Assembly: GCA_964517315.1 (NCBI GenBank)
Contig: CAZFCJ010000002.1
Coordinates: forward strand, 13,937 to 77,936
Reading direction: 5' to 3'
Origin: DASWJQ01 sp964517315
GTDB lineage: Bacteria > Chloroflexota > Anaerolineae > Anaerolineales > E44-bin32
Length of the DNA stretch: 64,000 nucleotides
The position numbers and the translations under genes were made by a program. The number at the start of each line of letters is the position of its first letter. The stretch's first letter is position 1. This document shows, piece after piece, positions 7,622 to 16,244 of this stretch. Under the pieces are notes generated by a model. It did no database searches. It was not told the DNA's origin and worked only from the letters and a program-made list of their open reading frames with translations.

Positions 7622-8443
7622 CTAGCGCTCCGCCTCGGCCCGCAGGATTTCGCGCAGCACATTCCGCCGCGACGCCCCGTTCAGCAGTTCCAGCCTCCGG
7701 ATTCCCAGCGGATCGATGTCCTGGCGCAGCAGGCGGAGGTCTTCCTCGGTGGGCGGTTCGGTCTCCTGGACTCCCTCACTCACCTCGAGCTCGAAGCCGG
7801 TTTTGGCCCGCACGCGTTCGAGTCCGATTCCAGGGTGCAAGTGAGTCAGACGCAGCATACCGTCGGCGAAATCGAACTGGCCCAAATCCGTAACTAAATA
7901 ACGCGGGCCGCTGCCGCGCCGGCGCTGGGCCGCATGACCCAAGCCGACGCAGTAGTCGAGCTCTTCCACAAACGTCACCTTCGAATGGCGCGGAACGTAC
8001 AGGTGGACATCGTCCATGTACGTCGTCACATCAGGGATGCCGCCGCTTCCCGGCAAGCGAAGCCGCGGTCGTCGATGGTCCGCTCCAATGGCGATGTTGT
8101 TGAAATTCCCCCGCCGATCCACTTGACCCGGGCGGAAGAACTCCTTCGGCCGCACCTTGGGCAGGAGCTCGACGGCCGCCTGCGCGAACCCGAAGCTGTT
8201 CATCGCACGGTCCAACCACAACGCCTCGACCTGCGCCAGGCCCAACGGCGCTCCATCGCGGCACACCGTCTGGCCGATGGCCGAAGCGAAATACACGCCG
8301 GGGGCGTGCGTATGCCAGGCCAGCAGATAGCCCGCTGCCACGAGCGGCGTCGCCAACCCTTGTGCCAGCACATCGCCGTCCTTGACCTGACGCGCGATGC
8401 AGACACAGATCAGCTCGTCAACAGTCGGTCCTTTGCGGCTCAC
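7622..8443 (-). CDS. CoA-transferase family I beta-subunit-like protein (GctB/IpdB type), solitary
   Basis: Resembles the beta subunit of glutaconate CoA-transferase: ARQVKDGDVLAQGLATPL near the N-terminus, a GNFNNIAIG segment, LPGSGGIPDV, and the C-terminal ending TEEDLRLLRQDIDPLG. By eye, the segment carrying the catalytic Glu in GctB (ESGLMDC) reads ASAIGQTVC here. The catalytic Glu would thus be lost, as described for IpdB, the ring-opening hydrolase of steroid breakdown. No alpha subunit lies upstream, where a terminator and an unrelated ATPase gene are found, nor downstream. The GTG at 8443 begins the conserved region; an upstream ATG at 8512 would add 23 residues without similarity. 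Activity therefore remains open. Confidence 0.75.
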   Translation of the reverse strand: MSRKGPTVDELICVCIARQVKDGDVLAQGLATPLVAAGYLLAWHTHAPGVYFASAIGQTVCRDGAPLGLAQVEALWLDRAMNSFGFAQAAVELLPKVRPKEFFRPGQVDRRGNFNNIAIGADHRRPRLRLPGSGGIPDVTTYMDDVHLYVPRHSKVTFVEELDYCVGLGHAAQRRRGSGPRYLVTDLGQFDFADGMLRLTHLHPGIGLERVRAKTGFELEVSEGVQETEPPTEEDLRLLRQDIDPLGIRRLELLNGASRRNVLREILRAEAER

Positions 8444-8535
8444 GGTGCACCGCCCTTCCCCACGATCGAACTGACCCTGCCGGCCGCCTGAGTGTCGAAG
8501 AGACCGCTCCACCCCAATTTACGAATGACCACACC

Positions 8536-8574
8536 AAGAAGAAGCGACCCCGCATCCGTAAAGGAGCGGGGTCG
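8536..8574 (-). terminator. Terminator after the AAA+ ATPase gene
   Basis: On the minus strand the stem CGACCCCGC/GCGGGGTCG is followed by a CTTCTTCTT tract. It lies between the ATPase stop and the CoA-transferase-like gene. Confidence 0.6.
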
Positions 8575-8600
8575 TTGGAGGTCTCATGGCTCGATGCCGC

Positions 8601-9950
8601 TCATAATTCGACAAAGTAGGCTTCCGCGGCTCTGTCGAGCAGGTCCTTCGTCATCTCCGGTTCCACGTTCATGTAGCGGGCGATGTCCTGGATTTGATCA
8701 CAAATATCGCGCGGATGAGAAGCCCGCAGTTTCCGGTTGCGCTTGATATACCATTCCTGGAGCAAATAGGCCAATCCACGATCTGAATAGGCGACCCCCT
8801 TGTCCTGAGCGACCTCCTTGAAGATTTTGCGGTAGTTTTCGTAGGAGGGATCCTCCACCTCAATCTTGTGGCGCAGGCGGCGCAGGAAGGCCTCGTCCAC
8901 CAGATCGCGCGGCGGCAGGTTGGTCGAGAAAACGACCAGCACGTCGAAAGGCACCTCAACCTTGCGTCCGGTATGCAGCGTCAGGTAGTCGATGCGGTTT
9001 TCCAGCGGAACGATCCAGCGGTTGAGCAGGTCACGGGGGCGAACCTGCTGGCGACCGAAGTCGTCGATCAGGAACACGCCCCCATTCGCTTTGACCTGGA
9101 ACGGCGCCTCATAGAACTTATTGACGTCGTCGAACACCAAATCGAGGCCGGCCATCGTCAGCTCACCGCCGACCACAACGAACGGCCGTCGGATGCGCAC
9201 CCAGCGCGGATCCCGCTTGGAGCCGGTCTTCAGGCTGCCGGTCCCCTCGGAGGTCGTGTCCTCCTCCCGCACCAGCACGTGATTGACGGAGTCGTACAGC
9301 TTGACGACCTGCCCATCCACGTCCAGCGCGTATGGGATGAACATATCCTCCTCGAGGATCATGCGGCCGATTGCGCGCGCGATCGAAGTTTTGCCGTTGC
9401 CCGGGGGACCGTAGAGGAAGATCGAGGTGCCCGAGTTCACGGCTGGACCGATGCGGTCGAAGGTCCGCTCCGAGAGGGTCAGCTCGGAGAGCGCCTCGCG
9501 CATCGCCCTCGCGTGCACGGTCGGACGGCCGCGTCCCTGGCGCTGAATGGCGGTGTTGTAGTCCTCCAGTGGCACGGGAGCGGGTCCGGCGTATTGGCTG
9601 CGGTCAATCGCCTCCCGAGCCCTTGCCATGCCGGCGCCGGTGATGGCGTACTGATAAGCGCCCTCACCGAAGCCGACCTGGGTTTTGACCTCGACGAATT
9701 TCTCGCGTTTCAGCGCTTCCAGAAGTTGATCCACCAACCCGGCGAACGGCAGCGCCATCGCCTCCGCGACCTTGAAGCCCGTCAGATAGCCCCGGAAGTA
9801 CAGAATCTTGAGCGCCAAATCCTGCAGCCATAGTTCTGAAAGCCCGGTGTCCTCAACACGGCTCACCGGGGGCGGAACATAGCGCAGATTGGAGGTCGAA
9901 GGCGGCGCGGTCTCTTCCCCCGGCCTGATGTGCGGCCTCGGTAAACTCAT
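8601..9950 (-). CDS. AAA+ family ATPase with N-terminal winged-helix-like region
   Basis: 449-aa cytoplasmic ATPase. The N-terminal 110 residues look like a winged helix (LALKILYFRGYLTGFKVAEA, LKREKFVEVKTQ). Walker A is GPPGNGKTS at 181-189 and Walker B is VFLIDDFGRQ at about 292-301. A sensor-1 Asn occurs in LVVFSTNLPP, and arginine-finger candidates in EAFLRRLRHKIEV. The overall plan recalls MoxR-like or motor-assembly ATPases, but no von Willebrand or secretion partner is adjacent, so the client is unknown. The start at 9950 has a good GAGGGGG ribosome-binding site. The gene appears monocistronic, with its own terminator. Confidence 0.8.
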   Translation of the reverse strand: MSLPRPHIRPGEETAPPSTSNLRYVPPPVSRVEDTGLSELWLQDLALKILYFRGYLTGFKVAEAMALPFAGLVDQLLEALKREKFVEVKTQVGFGEGAYQYAITGAGMARAREAIDRSQYAGPAPVPLEDYNTAIQRQGRGRPTVHARAMREALSELTLSERTFDRIGPAVNSGTSIFLYGPPGNGKTSIARAIGRMILEEDMFIPYALDVDGQVVKLYDSVNHVLVREEDTTSEGTGSLKTGSKRDPRWVRIRRPFVVVGGELTMAGLDLVFDDVNKFYEAPFQVKANGGVFLIDDFGRQQVRPRDLLNRWIVPLENRIDYLTLHTGRKVEVPFDVLVVFSTNLPPRDLVDEAFLRRLRHKIEVEDPSYENYRKIFKEVAQDKGVAYSDRGLAYLLQEWYIKRNRKLRASHPRDICDQIQDIARYMNVEPEMTKDLLDRAAEAYFVEL

Positions 9951-10119
9951 GCAACCCCCTCAAACGCTGCGACAAACGTATCCATCATCCGTACCATATT
10001 GTGTGCTCCCACGCACGCGTCGCCCGGATTACAAGTACCTTCCCACCTGAATCATGCATCTGCTGTGCCAGATTCGATCCTCGATTATAGCGAGCATGTC
10101 AAGCCTCAGCAAACATCGA

Positions 10120-10148
10120 TTGTGCCAGCGATGGACTATGAGTACAAT
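10120..10148 (+). promoter_or_regulatory. Leaderless promoter of the GT2 gene
   Basis: TTGTGC (10120-10125), 17-nt spacer, TACAAT (10143-10148). Only 6 nt separate the -10 box from the ATG at 10155, placing the transcription start on the start codon itself. Confidence 0.6.
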
Positions 10149-10154
10149 CCCACT

Positions 10155-10841
10155 ATGCGCCTATCTGTCGTCATGCCCGTCTACAACGAGCGCGCCACGA
10201 TAGAGGAGATCCTGAAGCGCGTGCAACAGGTTGAAATGGCCGATGAAATCATCGTAGTGGACGACGGCTCCACCGACGGGACGCGGGAGCGGTTGCAGCA
10301 ACTCACGGACGGAACGGACAGCATTAAGCTCTATGCTCACCGAGAAAACCGTGGCAAAGGCAGCGCCGTCCGCACGGGGATCGAGGCCGCCAGGGGAGAA
10401 CTGGTCTTGATTCAGGACGCCGATCTCGAATACGATCCGCGCGATTATCCCGAACTTCTCAAGCCGATCGAAGAAGGCAGAGCCGATGTCGTGTATGGCT
10501 CACGCTTTCTCGGCGCGCCTCGGCGCTCAACCATGTTTTGGCACATGGTGGCCAATAAGCTGCTGACATTTATGACGAACATTCTCTACAACAGCATCCT
10601 CTCCGACATGGAAACGGGCTACAAGGTCTTCCGGCGCGATGTCATCGAGGACATCCCCCTTCGCGCCCGACGCTTTGATTTCGAGCCCGAAATCACGGCC
10701 AAGCTGCTGAAGCGACGGGTCCGAATTTTCGAAGTTCCGATCACCTTTAACCCGCGCGAATACGAGGAGGGGAAGAAAATCGGTATTCTGGACGCCTTCG
10801 AAGCCGTATGGGCGCTGATCAAATATCGGTTCTTGGACTGA
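10155..10841 (+). CDS. Family 2 glycosyltransferase, dolichyl-phosphate mannose synthase-like
   Basis: GT-A fold glycosyltransferase of 228 aa that probably moves a sugar from a nucleotide donor to a lipid or polyprenyl phosphate acceptor. Motifs in order: LSVVMPVYNERATIEEIL, EIIVVDDGSTDGT, NRGKGSAVRTGIEAA and the metal-binding LIQDADLEYDP, then YGSRFLG and METGYKVFRRDV. No transmembrane tail follows. MRLSVVMP is taken as the start; an in-frame ATG at 10131 would add eight residues without similarity. The gene overlaps the 3' end of the convergent recJ by 23 nt. The acceptor cannot be deduced from context. Confidence 0.85.
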   Translation: MRLSVVMPVYNERATIEEILKRVQQVEMADEIIVVDDGSTDGTRERLQQLTDGTDSIKLYAHRENRGKGSAVRTGIEAARGELVLIQDADLEYDPRDYPELLKPIEEGRADVVYGSRFLGAPRRSTMFWHMVANKLLTFMTNILYNSILSDMETGYKVFRRDVIEDIPLRARRFDFEPEITAKLLKRRVRIFEVPITFNPREYEEGKKIGILDAFEAVWALIKYRFLD

Positions 10842-12513
10842 CCGCGGGGCGCACGTCGACCACGTTGAGCTGCGGGCTGCGGTAACCTCGATACTCGTTC
10901 CACTCATAATGAAACGCCACGTCCACCTGGCGATCCAGATCCGCGATCCTAGCACCCTGCCGGAATGCGATCGCATCGCACACCTTCTTGCCGGAACGCA
11001 GCGTCATCTTCAGGTGAGCGTTGTCTCTGCCCACCGCCCGCAGGTTGAGCAGCTCGGCCCCGAACGCGGCGAACACAGGTGGATCATTCCCTTTGCCGAA
11101 GGGCTCAAGCCGTTCCAGGACTCCCAACAAGGGTTCATCGAGCTCCTCTAGTTTGACCACCGCGTCCACGTCCAGTTGGGGAGTAGGAGGACGGTCCTCA
11201 TAGCGCGCGGCCGCCAATTCGCGCAGCCGCTCGACTAACTCGGGAACATCTTGAGTGTGCGCGGTAAACCCCGCCGCCGCGGCGTGCCCACCGAATCGAA
11301 CCAGCAGGCTGCTGCACGCCTCGAGCGCTTCGGTGATGTGGAATTCCGGGATCGATCTGGCGGAGGCCTTCACATAGTCGCCTTCGCGCCGCCCGACGAT
11401 CGCAGGACGGTAGAACTCTTCCATCAGCCGAGCCGCGGCCAGACCGATGACGCCTTCGTGAAACTTGCCGTCCGCGGCGAACAGGATCGAACTCCAGGCC
11501 TCGTCCTGTAGGGCCAGCTGCCTCGCCCGTTCAACGGCCCGGCGCGTCTCCTCCTGCCGGGCGCGGTTGATGCGATCCAGCTGCTCCGCCAGCGGCTTGG
11601 CCTCCGCCTCGGACTCCGCGAGCAGAAGCCGCAGCGCCAGCAAGCCGGATTCCATCCGGCCGGCGGCGTTGAGCCGCGGGCCCAGACCGAATGCGATGTT
11701 GGTCGCGCTCACGTTTCCAGGGCGGAAGCCGCCCACCTCCATCAAAGCCCTCAAACCTGGACGCTGCGCTCGATTGAGCTGCTCCAGCCCGGCCGCGACC
11801 AAGATTCGATTTTCGCCTTTCAGAGGTGCCAGATCGGCGACGGTTCCCAGAGCGACGAAGTCCAGCAGCTCGATCGGCGGGACCTCGCCGCGCGCCTCAG
11901 CGATCGACTGGGCCAACTTGTAAGCAAGCCCCACTCCAGCCAGGCCCTTAAAACCGTACTCAGACCGCGCGCGCCGGGGATTTACCAACGCTTGGGCCGG
12001 CGGAATCGCTTCGCCCGGCTGGTGGTGGTCGGTGATGATTACCTGAAGGCCAAGGTCCACGGCCCGGTGCACCTCCGGCAGGGCCCGGGTGCCGCAGTCG
12101 ACCGTGATCATCAAATCGGCTCGGCCGGCGAGGTCTTCCACCGCCTGAAGGTTCAGCCCGTACCCTTCCTGAAAGCGATCGGGGATATACGACTCCACTT
12201 CGGCGCCGATCGCCGTGAGGTACTTCGTCAGCAGTGCCGTTCCGCTGATCCCGTCGACATCGTAGTCCCCGTAGACCACAATCCTTTTGCCGACCGCGAT
12301 GGCGGCACACACCATTCGCACCGCCGCCTCCATATCGGGCAATGCCAGCGGAGGGCGGAGATCTTCCACCCGATTGGCGAGGAACTTCTCCGCATCCCGC
12401 CTCGACTTGATTCCGCGCGAGACGAGCACCGGGCGCAGTAGACGCGGCACCAGATCCAGCGCCTCATCCATCTCCTGAGGCAGCGCTTCAGGCAGGTTCC
12501 ACACGAGTTCCAT
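10819..12513 (-). CDS. recJ: Single-stranded-DNA-specific exonuclease RecJ
   Basis: 5'-3' ssDNA exonuclease used in recombination and mismatch/base-excision repair. The protein (564 aa) contains the DHH phosphoesterase motifs in order: VVYGDYDVDGISGTALL, LMITVDCG, VIITDHHQPG and a region AFGLGPRLNAAGRM. The C-terminal DHHA1 motif LLVRFGGHAAAAGFT and an OB-fold tail follow. ATG at 12513 has a strong AGGGGG site upstream; the eight-codon extension upstream is not needed. It converges on the glycosyltransferase gene with a 23-nt overlap. Confidence 0.95.
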   Translation of the reverse strand: MELVWNLPEALPQEMDEALDLVPRLLRPVLVSRGIKSRRDAEKFLANRVEDLRPPLALPDMEAAVRMVCAAIAVGKRIVVYGDYDVDGISGTALLTKYLTAIGAEVESYIPDRFQEGYGLNLQAVEDLAGRADLMITVDCGTRALPEVHRAVDLGLQVIITDHHQPGEAIPPAQALVNPRRARSEYGFKGLAGVGLAYKLAQSIAEARGEVPPIELLDFVALGTVADLAPLKGENRILVAAGLEQLNRAQRPGLRALMEVGGFRPGNVSATNIAFGLGPRLNAAGRMESGLLALRLLLAESEAEAKPLAEQLDRINRARQEETRRAVERARQLALQDEAWSSILFAADGKFHEGVIGLAAARLMEEFYRPAIVGRREGDYVKASARSIPEFHITEALEACSSLLVRFGGHAAAAGFTAHTQDVPELVERLRELAAARYEDRPPTPQLDVDAVVKLEELDEPLLGVLERLEPFGKGNDPPVFAAFGAELLNLRAVGRDNAHLKMTLRSGKKVCDAIAFRQGARIADLDRQVDVAFHYEWNEYRGYRSPQLNVVDVRPAVSPRTDI

Positions 12514-12540
12514 GGTTCCCCCTTCTTGTGACTCCACGCG

Positions 12541-12569
12541 AAAAGAGGCCCGCTGCGACGCGGGCCTCT
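12541..12569 (-). terminator. Terminator after the DUF4870 gene
   Basis: Stem AGAGGCCCGC/GCGGGCCTCT with a 6-nt loop; on the minus strand it is followed by TTTTC. It separates the DUF4870 gene from recJ. Confidence 0.75.
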
Positions 12570-12588
12570 GACTTCCTACACTACAAGC

Positions 12589-12912
12589 TCAGGCCCAGCC
12601 TTGATTCTTGACGAAGCTCGTGATGACCGGGATCTCCACGTACTCACCCTGATAGGCCTTGTACGCCCACCACAGCTGGAGCAGGAAACCGAGCGGCCAC
12701 AGGCAGAGCCCGATCACGAACACGCTCAGGATGCTCACGAGGACATAGAAAACCACACCCCATGCCAATGCCTGCATGTTGTGGGCGCGGATAAATGGTC
12801 TGTCCTTCTTGCCTTCGACGAGCAGCAGCACGATCGGCACCAGAGGCGTGAAAACGTAGGCGAGCGCGGCCCAAAGCTGATCGTCGCTCGTCACCTGGGG
12901 TTGATCTGTCAT
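12589..12912 (-). CDS. DUF4870 family small membrane protein
   Basis: 107-aa integral membrane protein with the DUF4870/Tic20-like pattern: a short polar N-terminus, a first helix (LWAALAYVFTPLVPIVLLLV), the motif RPFIRAHNMQALAWGVVF, further helices (YVLVSILSVFVIGLCLWPLGFL) and a short tail. The family is widespread and has no assigned biochemical role. AAGGAG stands 5 nt before the ATG, and TACAAT on the minus strand (12978-12983) is a likely -10 element. It is followed by its own hairpin terminator, so it is probably transcribed alone. Confidence 0.85.
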   Translation of the reverse strand: MTDQPQVTSDDQLWAALAYVFTPLVPIVLLLVEGKKDRPFIRAHNMQALAWGVVFYVLVSILSVFVIGLCLWPLGFLLQLWWAYKAYQGEYVEIPVITSFVKNQGWA

Positions 12913-13076
12913 GGGTAATCTCCTTGTTCCTCAAGATATGCGGTCGTGATGGGCGGCTGTCCTGAACCCATCTGCACATTGTACATGATAGGGTTTGCCT
13001 CGCACCCATCCGCCCTCTATAACACCACAAGCCGGTAAAGGTTACACGGTCAATGGCCCATGATAGGATTGACGCC

Positions 13077-14015
13077 ATGCGAGTGGTTTTTATGGGAACG
13101 CCGGAATTCGCGATCCCGTCCCTCTCCGCGCTTCTCGATGCGTTCCAGGTCGTCGGCGTTTTCACACAGCCCGACCGTCCCGCCGGGCGCGGGCGGGAAC
13201 TGACCGCCCCACCCATCAAGCAGCTCGCTCTCGAACATGAGCTCCCTATCGCCCAACCAGAATCGCTGACGGCGAACCGGGCCCTGTCGAGCTTAAGGTC
13301 GTGGTCGCCGCAGGTCATCGTCGTCGCCGCCTACGGTCAGATTCTGCCGCCTGAAGTGCTCGAGCTGCCACCGCACGGCTGCGTCAACGTGCACGCATCG
13401 CTCCTGCCGCGCTGGCGGGGCGCGGCTCCCGTTCAAGCGGCCATTCGTCAGGGCGACGCGGAAACCGGCGTGACCATCATGAAGATGGACCCGGGACTGG
13501 ACACCGGTCCGATCCTGGCCCAGCGCACCACACCGATAGGCCCCGAGGAGACCGGCGGCGAGCTCGCAGAAAGGCTCGCCGAGATGGGAGCCGATTTGCT
13601 GGTCGAAACCCTACCAGGGTACACCGCGGGCCTCATCCAGCCGGTGCCCCAGGACGACCGCGAGGCCACCAAGGCACCGCTTCTGCGCAAAAGGGACGGC
13701 CTGCTTGATTTCCAGAACCCGGCCGCGAACCTGGAACGCAAGATCCGGGCCTATCATCCCTGGCCGGGAACTTTCTTCTACTGGAACGGGCAGCGGATCG
13801 CGGTACGGCGCGGCTCGGTCGGAGAGACGAGCAGACCTCCCGCTCCGGGGACGGCCCTGGAGGTCAACGGCCGACCCGCGGTTCAGACCCCCGACGGGGT
13901 GCTGATCCTCGACGAGGTCCAACCCGCCGGCAAGCGCCCCATGTCCGGTAAGAGCTTTCTGAACGGGGCGCAGGATTTTCCAGGCAGCGAGATCGTCCCC
14001 CCGGAGGGCAGCTGA
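13077..14015 (+). CDS. fmt: Methionyl-tRNA formyltransferase
   Basis: Formylates initiator Met-tRNA using 10-formyl-tetrahydrofolate. The 312-aa protein carries MRVVFMGTPEFAIPSL at the start, VIVVAAYGQILP, the catalytic signature HASLLPRWRGAAPVQAAI and TGVTIMKMDPGLDTGP, with a C-terminal OB-like domain beginning near FQNPAANLERKIRAYHPWPG. ATG at 13077 is the family start. A TAGGAT box ends 7 nt before it and no ribosome-binding site is seen, so the mRNA may be leaderless. The usual neighbour def is not adjacent; instead a phosphatase and an amidohydrolase follow closely. Confidence 0.95.
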   Translation: MRVVFMGTPEFAIPSLSALLDAFQVVGVFTQPDRPAGRGRELTAPPIKQLALEHELPIAQPESLTANRALSSLRSWSPQVIVVAAYGQILPPEVLELPPHGCVNVHASLLPRWRGAAPVQAAIRQGDAETGVTIMKMDPGLDTGPILAQRTTPIGPEETGGELAERLAEMGADLLVETLPGYTAGLIQPVPQDDREATKAPLLRKRDGLLDFQNPAANLERKIRAYHPWPGTFFYWNGQRIAVRRGSVGETSRPPAPGTALEVNGRPAVQTPDGVLILDEVQPAGKRPMSGKSFLNGAQDFPGSEIVPPEGS

Positions 14016-14022
14016 GAGGCCC

Positions 14023-14646
14023 ATGACCCACACGCTATGGCTCGCGCGGCACGGCCTCTCCGTCGCCAACCGCGACAACATCCGCCAGGGCCAGATGGAT
14101 TTTGAGCTCGCGCCGCAGGGCCGGCGGCAGTCCGAGGCCCTCGCTGCACGGCTCGGGCAGGAGAAAGTGAACTTCATGGCGCTCATCGCCAGCCCACTCC
14201 GGCGAGCAGCCGCCACCGCCGAAATCCTGGGCCAGGAGTTGGGGCTCCCGGTCGAATACGACGATCGCTGGCGGGAGCGAGGCGCCGGCGTCGCTGAAGG
14301 GCAGGACCTGGCCGCGATCCGCAGCGAAAACACATACCAGGAGACCCGTCACGCCCACATGCCCGTGTTCGAAGGGGGCGAAAGCAAGCTCGACCTTCAT
14401 CTGCGGGCCGCGTCGGCGCTGCAGGCCCTGCTGCGCCGGCCTGAAGGCGAATACCTGATCATCGCCCACGGGGGGATCATGTCGGCCGCGATTCGCGTTG
14501 CGCTTGGGCTGGCACCCACCGGCAGGGCGACGGAACCGGGCTTCGCGTTTGCAAACACGGCACTGGCGGTCCTGATCTACGAGCCGCGGCGCGGCCATTG
14601 GGTGCTGGAGCGGCTCAACGATCGCGCCCATTTGGACCGCTCATGA
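14023..14646 (+). CDS. Histidine phosphatase superfamily protein (phosphoglycerate mutase-like)
   Basis: 207-aa branch-1 histidine phosphatase. The phospho-accepting RHG motif occurs in LWLARHGLSVANRDN, a second Arg in IASPLRRAAATAEIL, a Glu in RWRERGAGVAEGQ, and the second catalytic His in YLIIAHGGIMSAAIR. These residues make it a competent phosphatase or mutase, but the substrate cannot be named from sequence. It starts 7 nt after the fmt stop and its TGA overlaps the ATG of the next gene (ATGA), so the three genes look like one operon. Confidence 0.85.
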   Translation: MTHTLWLARHGLSVANRDNIRQGQMDFELAPQGRRQSEALAARLGQEKVNFMALIASPLRRAAATAEILGQELGLPVEYDDRWRERGAGVAEGQDLAAIRSENTYQETRHAHMPVFEGGESKLDLHLRAASALQALLRRPEGEYLIIAHGGIMSAAIRVALGLAPTGRATEPGFAFANTALAVLIYEPRRGHWVLERLNDRAHLDRS

Positions 14647-16244
14647 GCCCTTTATCCGCCGATCATCTTCTCATCGGCGGGCGTATTTATTCCAGTGTGA
14701 GTCCACCCACTCCAGCGCGGGGGCTGGCGATCCGAGATGGACTTGTCGTTGGCACGGGAACGCCCGAGGAGCTCGAGCCGCTGCGAGGGCCGGACACAAA
14801 CGTCGTCTATCTCGACGGGCGAACGGTGGTGCCCGGCCTGACCGATGGCCACCTGCACCTGGAACAGTACGCGCGTTCGCTGGACCGGATCAACTGTGAC
14901 ACCGACCATCTTGACGAGTGCCTGGAGCGAGTTGCGGCCCGCGCCGCCCGCCAGGCGGAGGGAACGTGGATCGAAGGCCACGGCTGGGACCAGAACCGCT
15001 GGGGCCGCTGGCCGACGGCCGAAGTCCTCGATCGGGTGGCGCCGTCCCACCCCGTGTATCTGACGGCCCGCTCGCTGCACGCCGGGGCGGCCAACTCTGC
15101 CGCGCTGCGAGCCGCCGGCATCGCTCCTAAAGCCCCGGACCCCGGAGATGGCGCGTTTCAGCGGGACGAAGATGGGGACTTGACCGGCATCTTGTTCGAG
15201 GGCGCGATGGAGCTGGTCAGCAAGGCCCTGCCCGGACCCACCGAGGAGCAATTGGCTGCCCAGATCGAAAAGGCCCAGGATTCACTTTGGCGGCTCGGCC
15301 TCACCGGAATTCACGATTTCGACGGACGGGCCTGCTTCGCCGCGCTCCAGCAGCTGCGCGTCCAGGGGCGACTTGGCCTGCGAATCCTCAAACACCTGCG
15401 CCTCGAGCAGCTCGACGGCGCGCTGGCGGCGGGTCTGCGCTCCGGCTTCGGTGACTCCCTGTTGCGGCTTGGCAATGTCAAAGTATTCGCCGACGGCGCG
15501 CTCGGGCCGCGCACGGCGGCCATGCTGAGACCGTACGACGATGAAGCCGAAAACCGGGGGATGCTGCTGCTCGACGAGGAGCAGATCCTCGAAATCTCAC
15601 TGCGGGCCGCCCGTGGCGGCTGGCCGATGACGATTCATGCCATCGGGGACCGGGCGAACCACCAGGTGCTGAACGCGTTGAGCTCACTGCGCGAAATTTC
15701 TCAGCGCGAAGGCCTCCCCTGGCAGTCGCACCGCGTCGAGCACGTCCAGCTCTTGCATCCGGACGACGTCCACCGTCTGGCCGAGCTGCAGGTGTACGCT
15801 TCCATGCAGCCCATCCACGCCACCTCCGACCGACACATGGCCGACGTGGGCTGGGGAGATCGCGTGCGGCACGCGTATGTATGGCGGTCGGTGCAGGAAT
15901 CCGGTGCTGTTCTCGTGTTCGGCTCGGACGCGCCTGTGGAAAGCCCCAATCCGTTCTGGGGGCTTCACGCCGCCGTGGCCCGCACGTCTCCGGACATCGA
16001 AAGCGACCGCGATCCCTGGACGCCGCAGCAGCGCATCGACCTGGAATCGGCGCTGGCCGCTTACACCCTTGGCCCCGCCGAAGTCAGCGGCCGCAGTGCT
16101 CAATTGGGCCACCTCAACAGCGGCGCCCACGCCGACCTCGTCGTGCTCGAGCAGGACCTCATGCAATCCGAAACCGCGGAGCTGGCCTCCACGCTGCCCG
16201 CGGCGACCATGGTCGACGGGGTCTGGCGTTTTCGCAGCTTCTAG
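14643..16244 (+). CDS. YtcJ-like metal-dependent amidohydrolase
   Basis: 533-aa amidohydrolase-superfamily enzyme. It shows the N-terminal composite domain (DHLLIGGRIYSS), the metal-binding motif PGLTDGHLHLEQYARSLDRI, EGHGWDQNRWGRWPTA, the barrel segment VKVFADGALGPRTAAM (candidate metal-ligand region), MTIHAIGDRANHQVL, SHRVEHVQLLHP and FGSDAPVESPNPFWG (Asp ligand). These are the marks of the YtcJ group, whose substrates are mostly unknown. The start overlaps the phosphatase stop as ATGA. The stop overlaps the stop of the convergent selB within CTAG. There is no signal peptide, so the enzyme should be cytoplasmic. Confidence 0.85.
   Translation: MSPLSADHLLIGGRIYSSVSPPTPARGLAIRDGLVVGTGTPEELEPLRGPDTNVVYLDGRTVVPGLTDGHLHLEQYARSLDRINCDTDHLDECLERVAARAARQAEGTWIEGHGWDQNRWGRWPTAEVLDRVAPSHPVYLTARSLHAGAANSAALRAAGIAPKAPDPGDGAFQRDEDGDLTGILFEGAMELVSKALPGPTEEQLAAQIEKAQDSLWRLGLTGIHDFDGRACFAALQQLRVQGRLGLRILKHLRLEQLDGALAAGLRSGFGDSLLRLGNVKVFADGALGPRTAAMLRPYDDEAENRGMLLLDEEQILEISLRAARGGWPMTIHAIGDRANHQVLNALSSLREISQREGLPWQSHRVEHVQLLHPDDVHRLAELQVYASMQPIHATSDRHMADVGWGDRVRHAYVWRSVQESGAVLVFGSDAPVESPNPFWGLHAAVARTSPDIESDRDPWTPQQRIDLESALAAYTLGPAEVSGRSAQLGHLNSGAHADLVVLEQDLMQSETAELASTLPAATMVDGVWRFRSF

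Noticed and set aside
8868..9833. 321-codon plus-strand frame opposite the AAA+ ATPase
   Set aside because: Antisense shadow; the ATPase on the minus strand has Walker A and B motifs and a ribosome-binding site.
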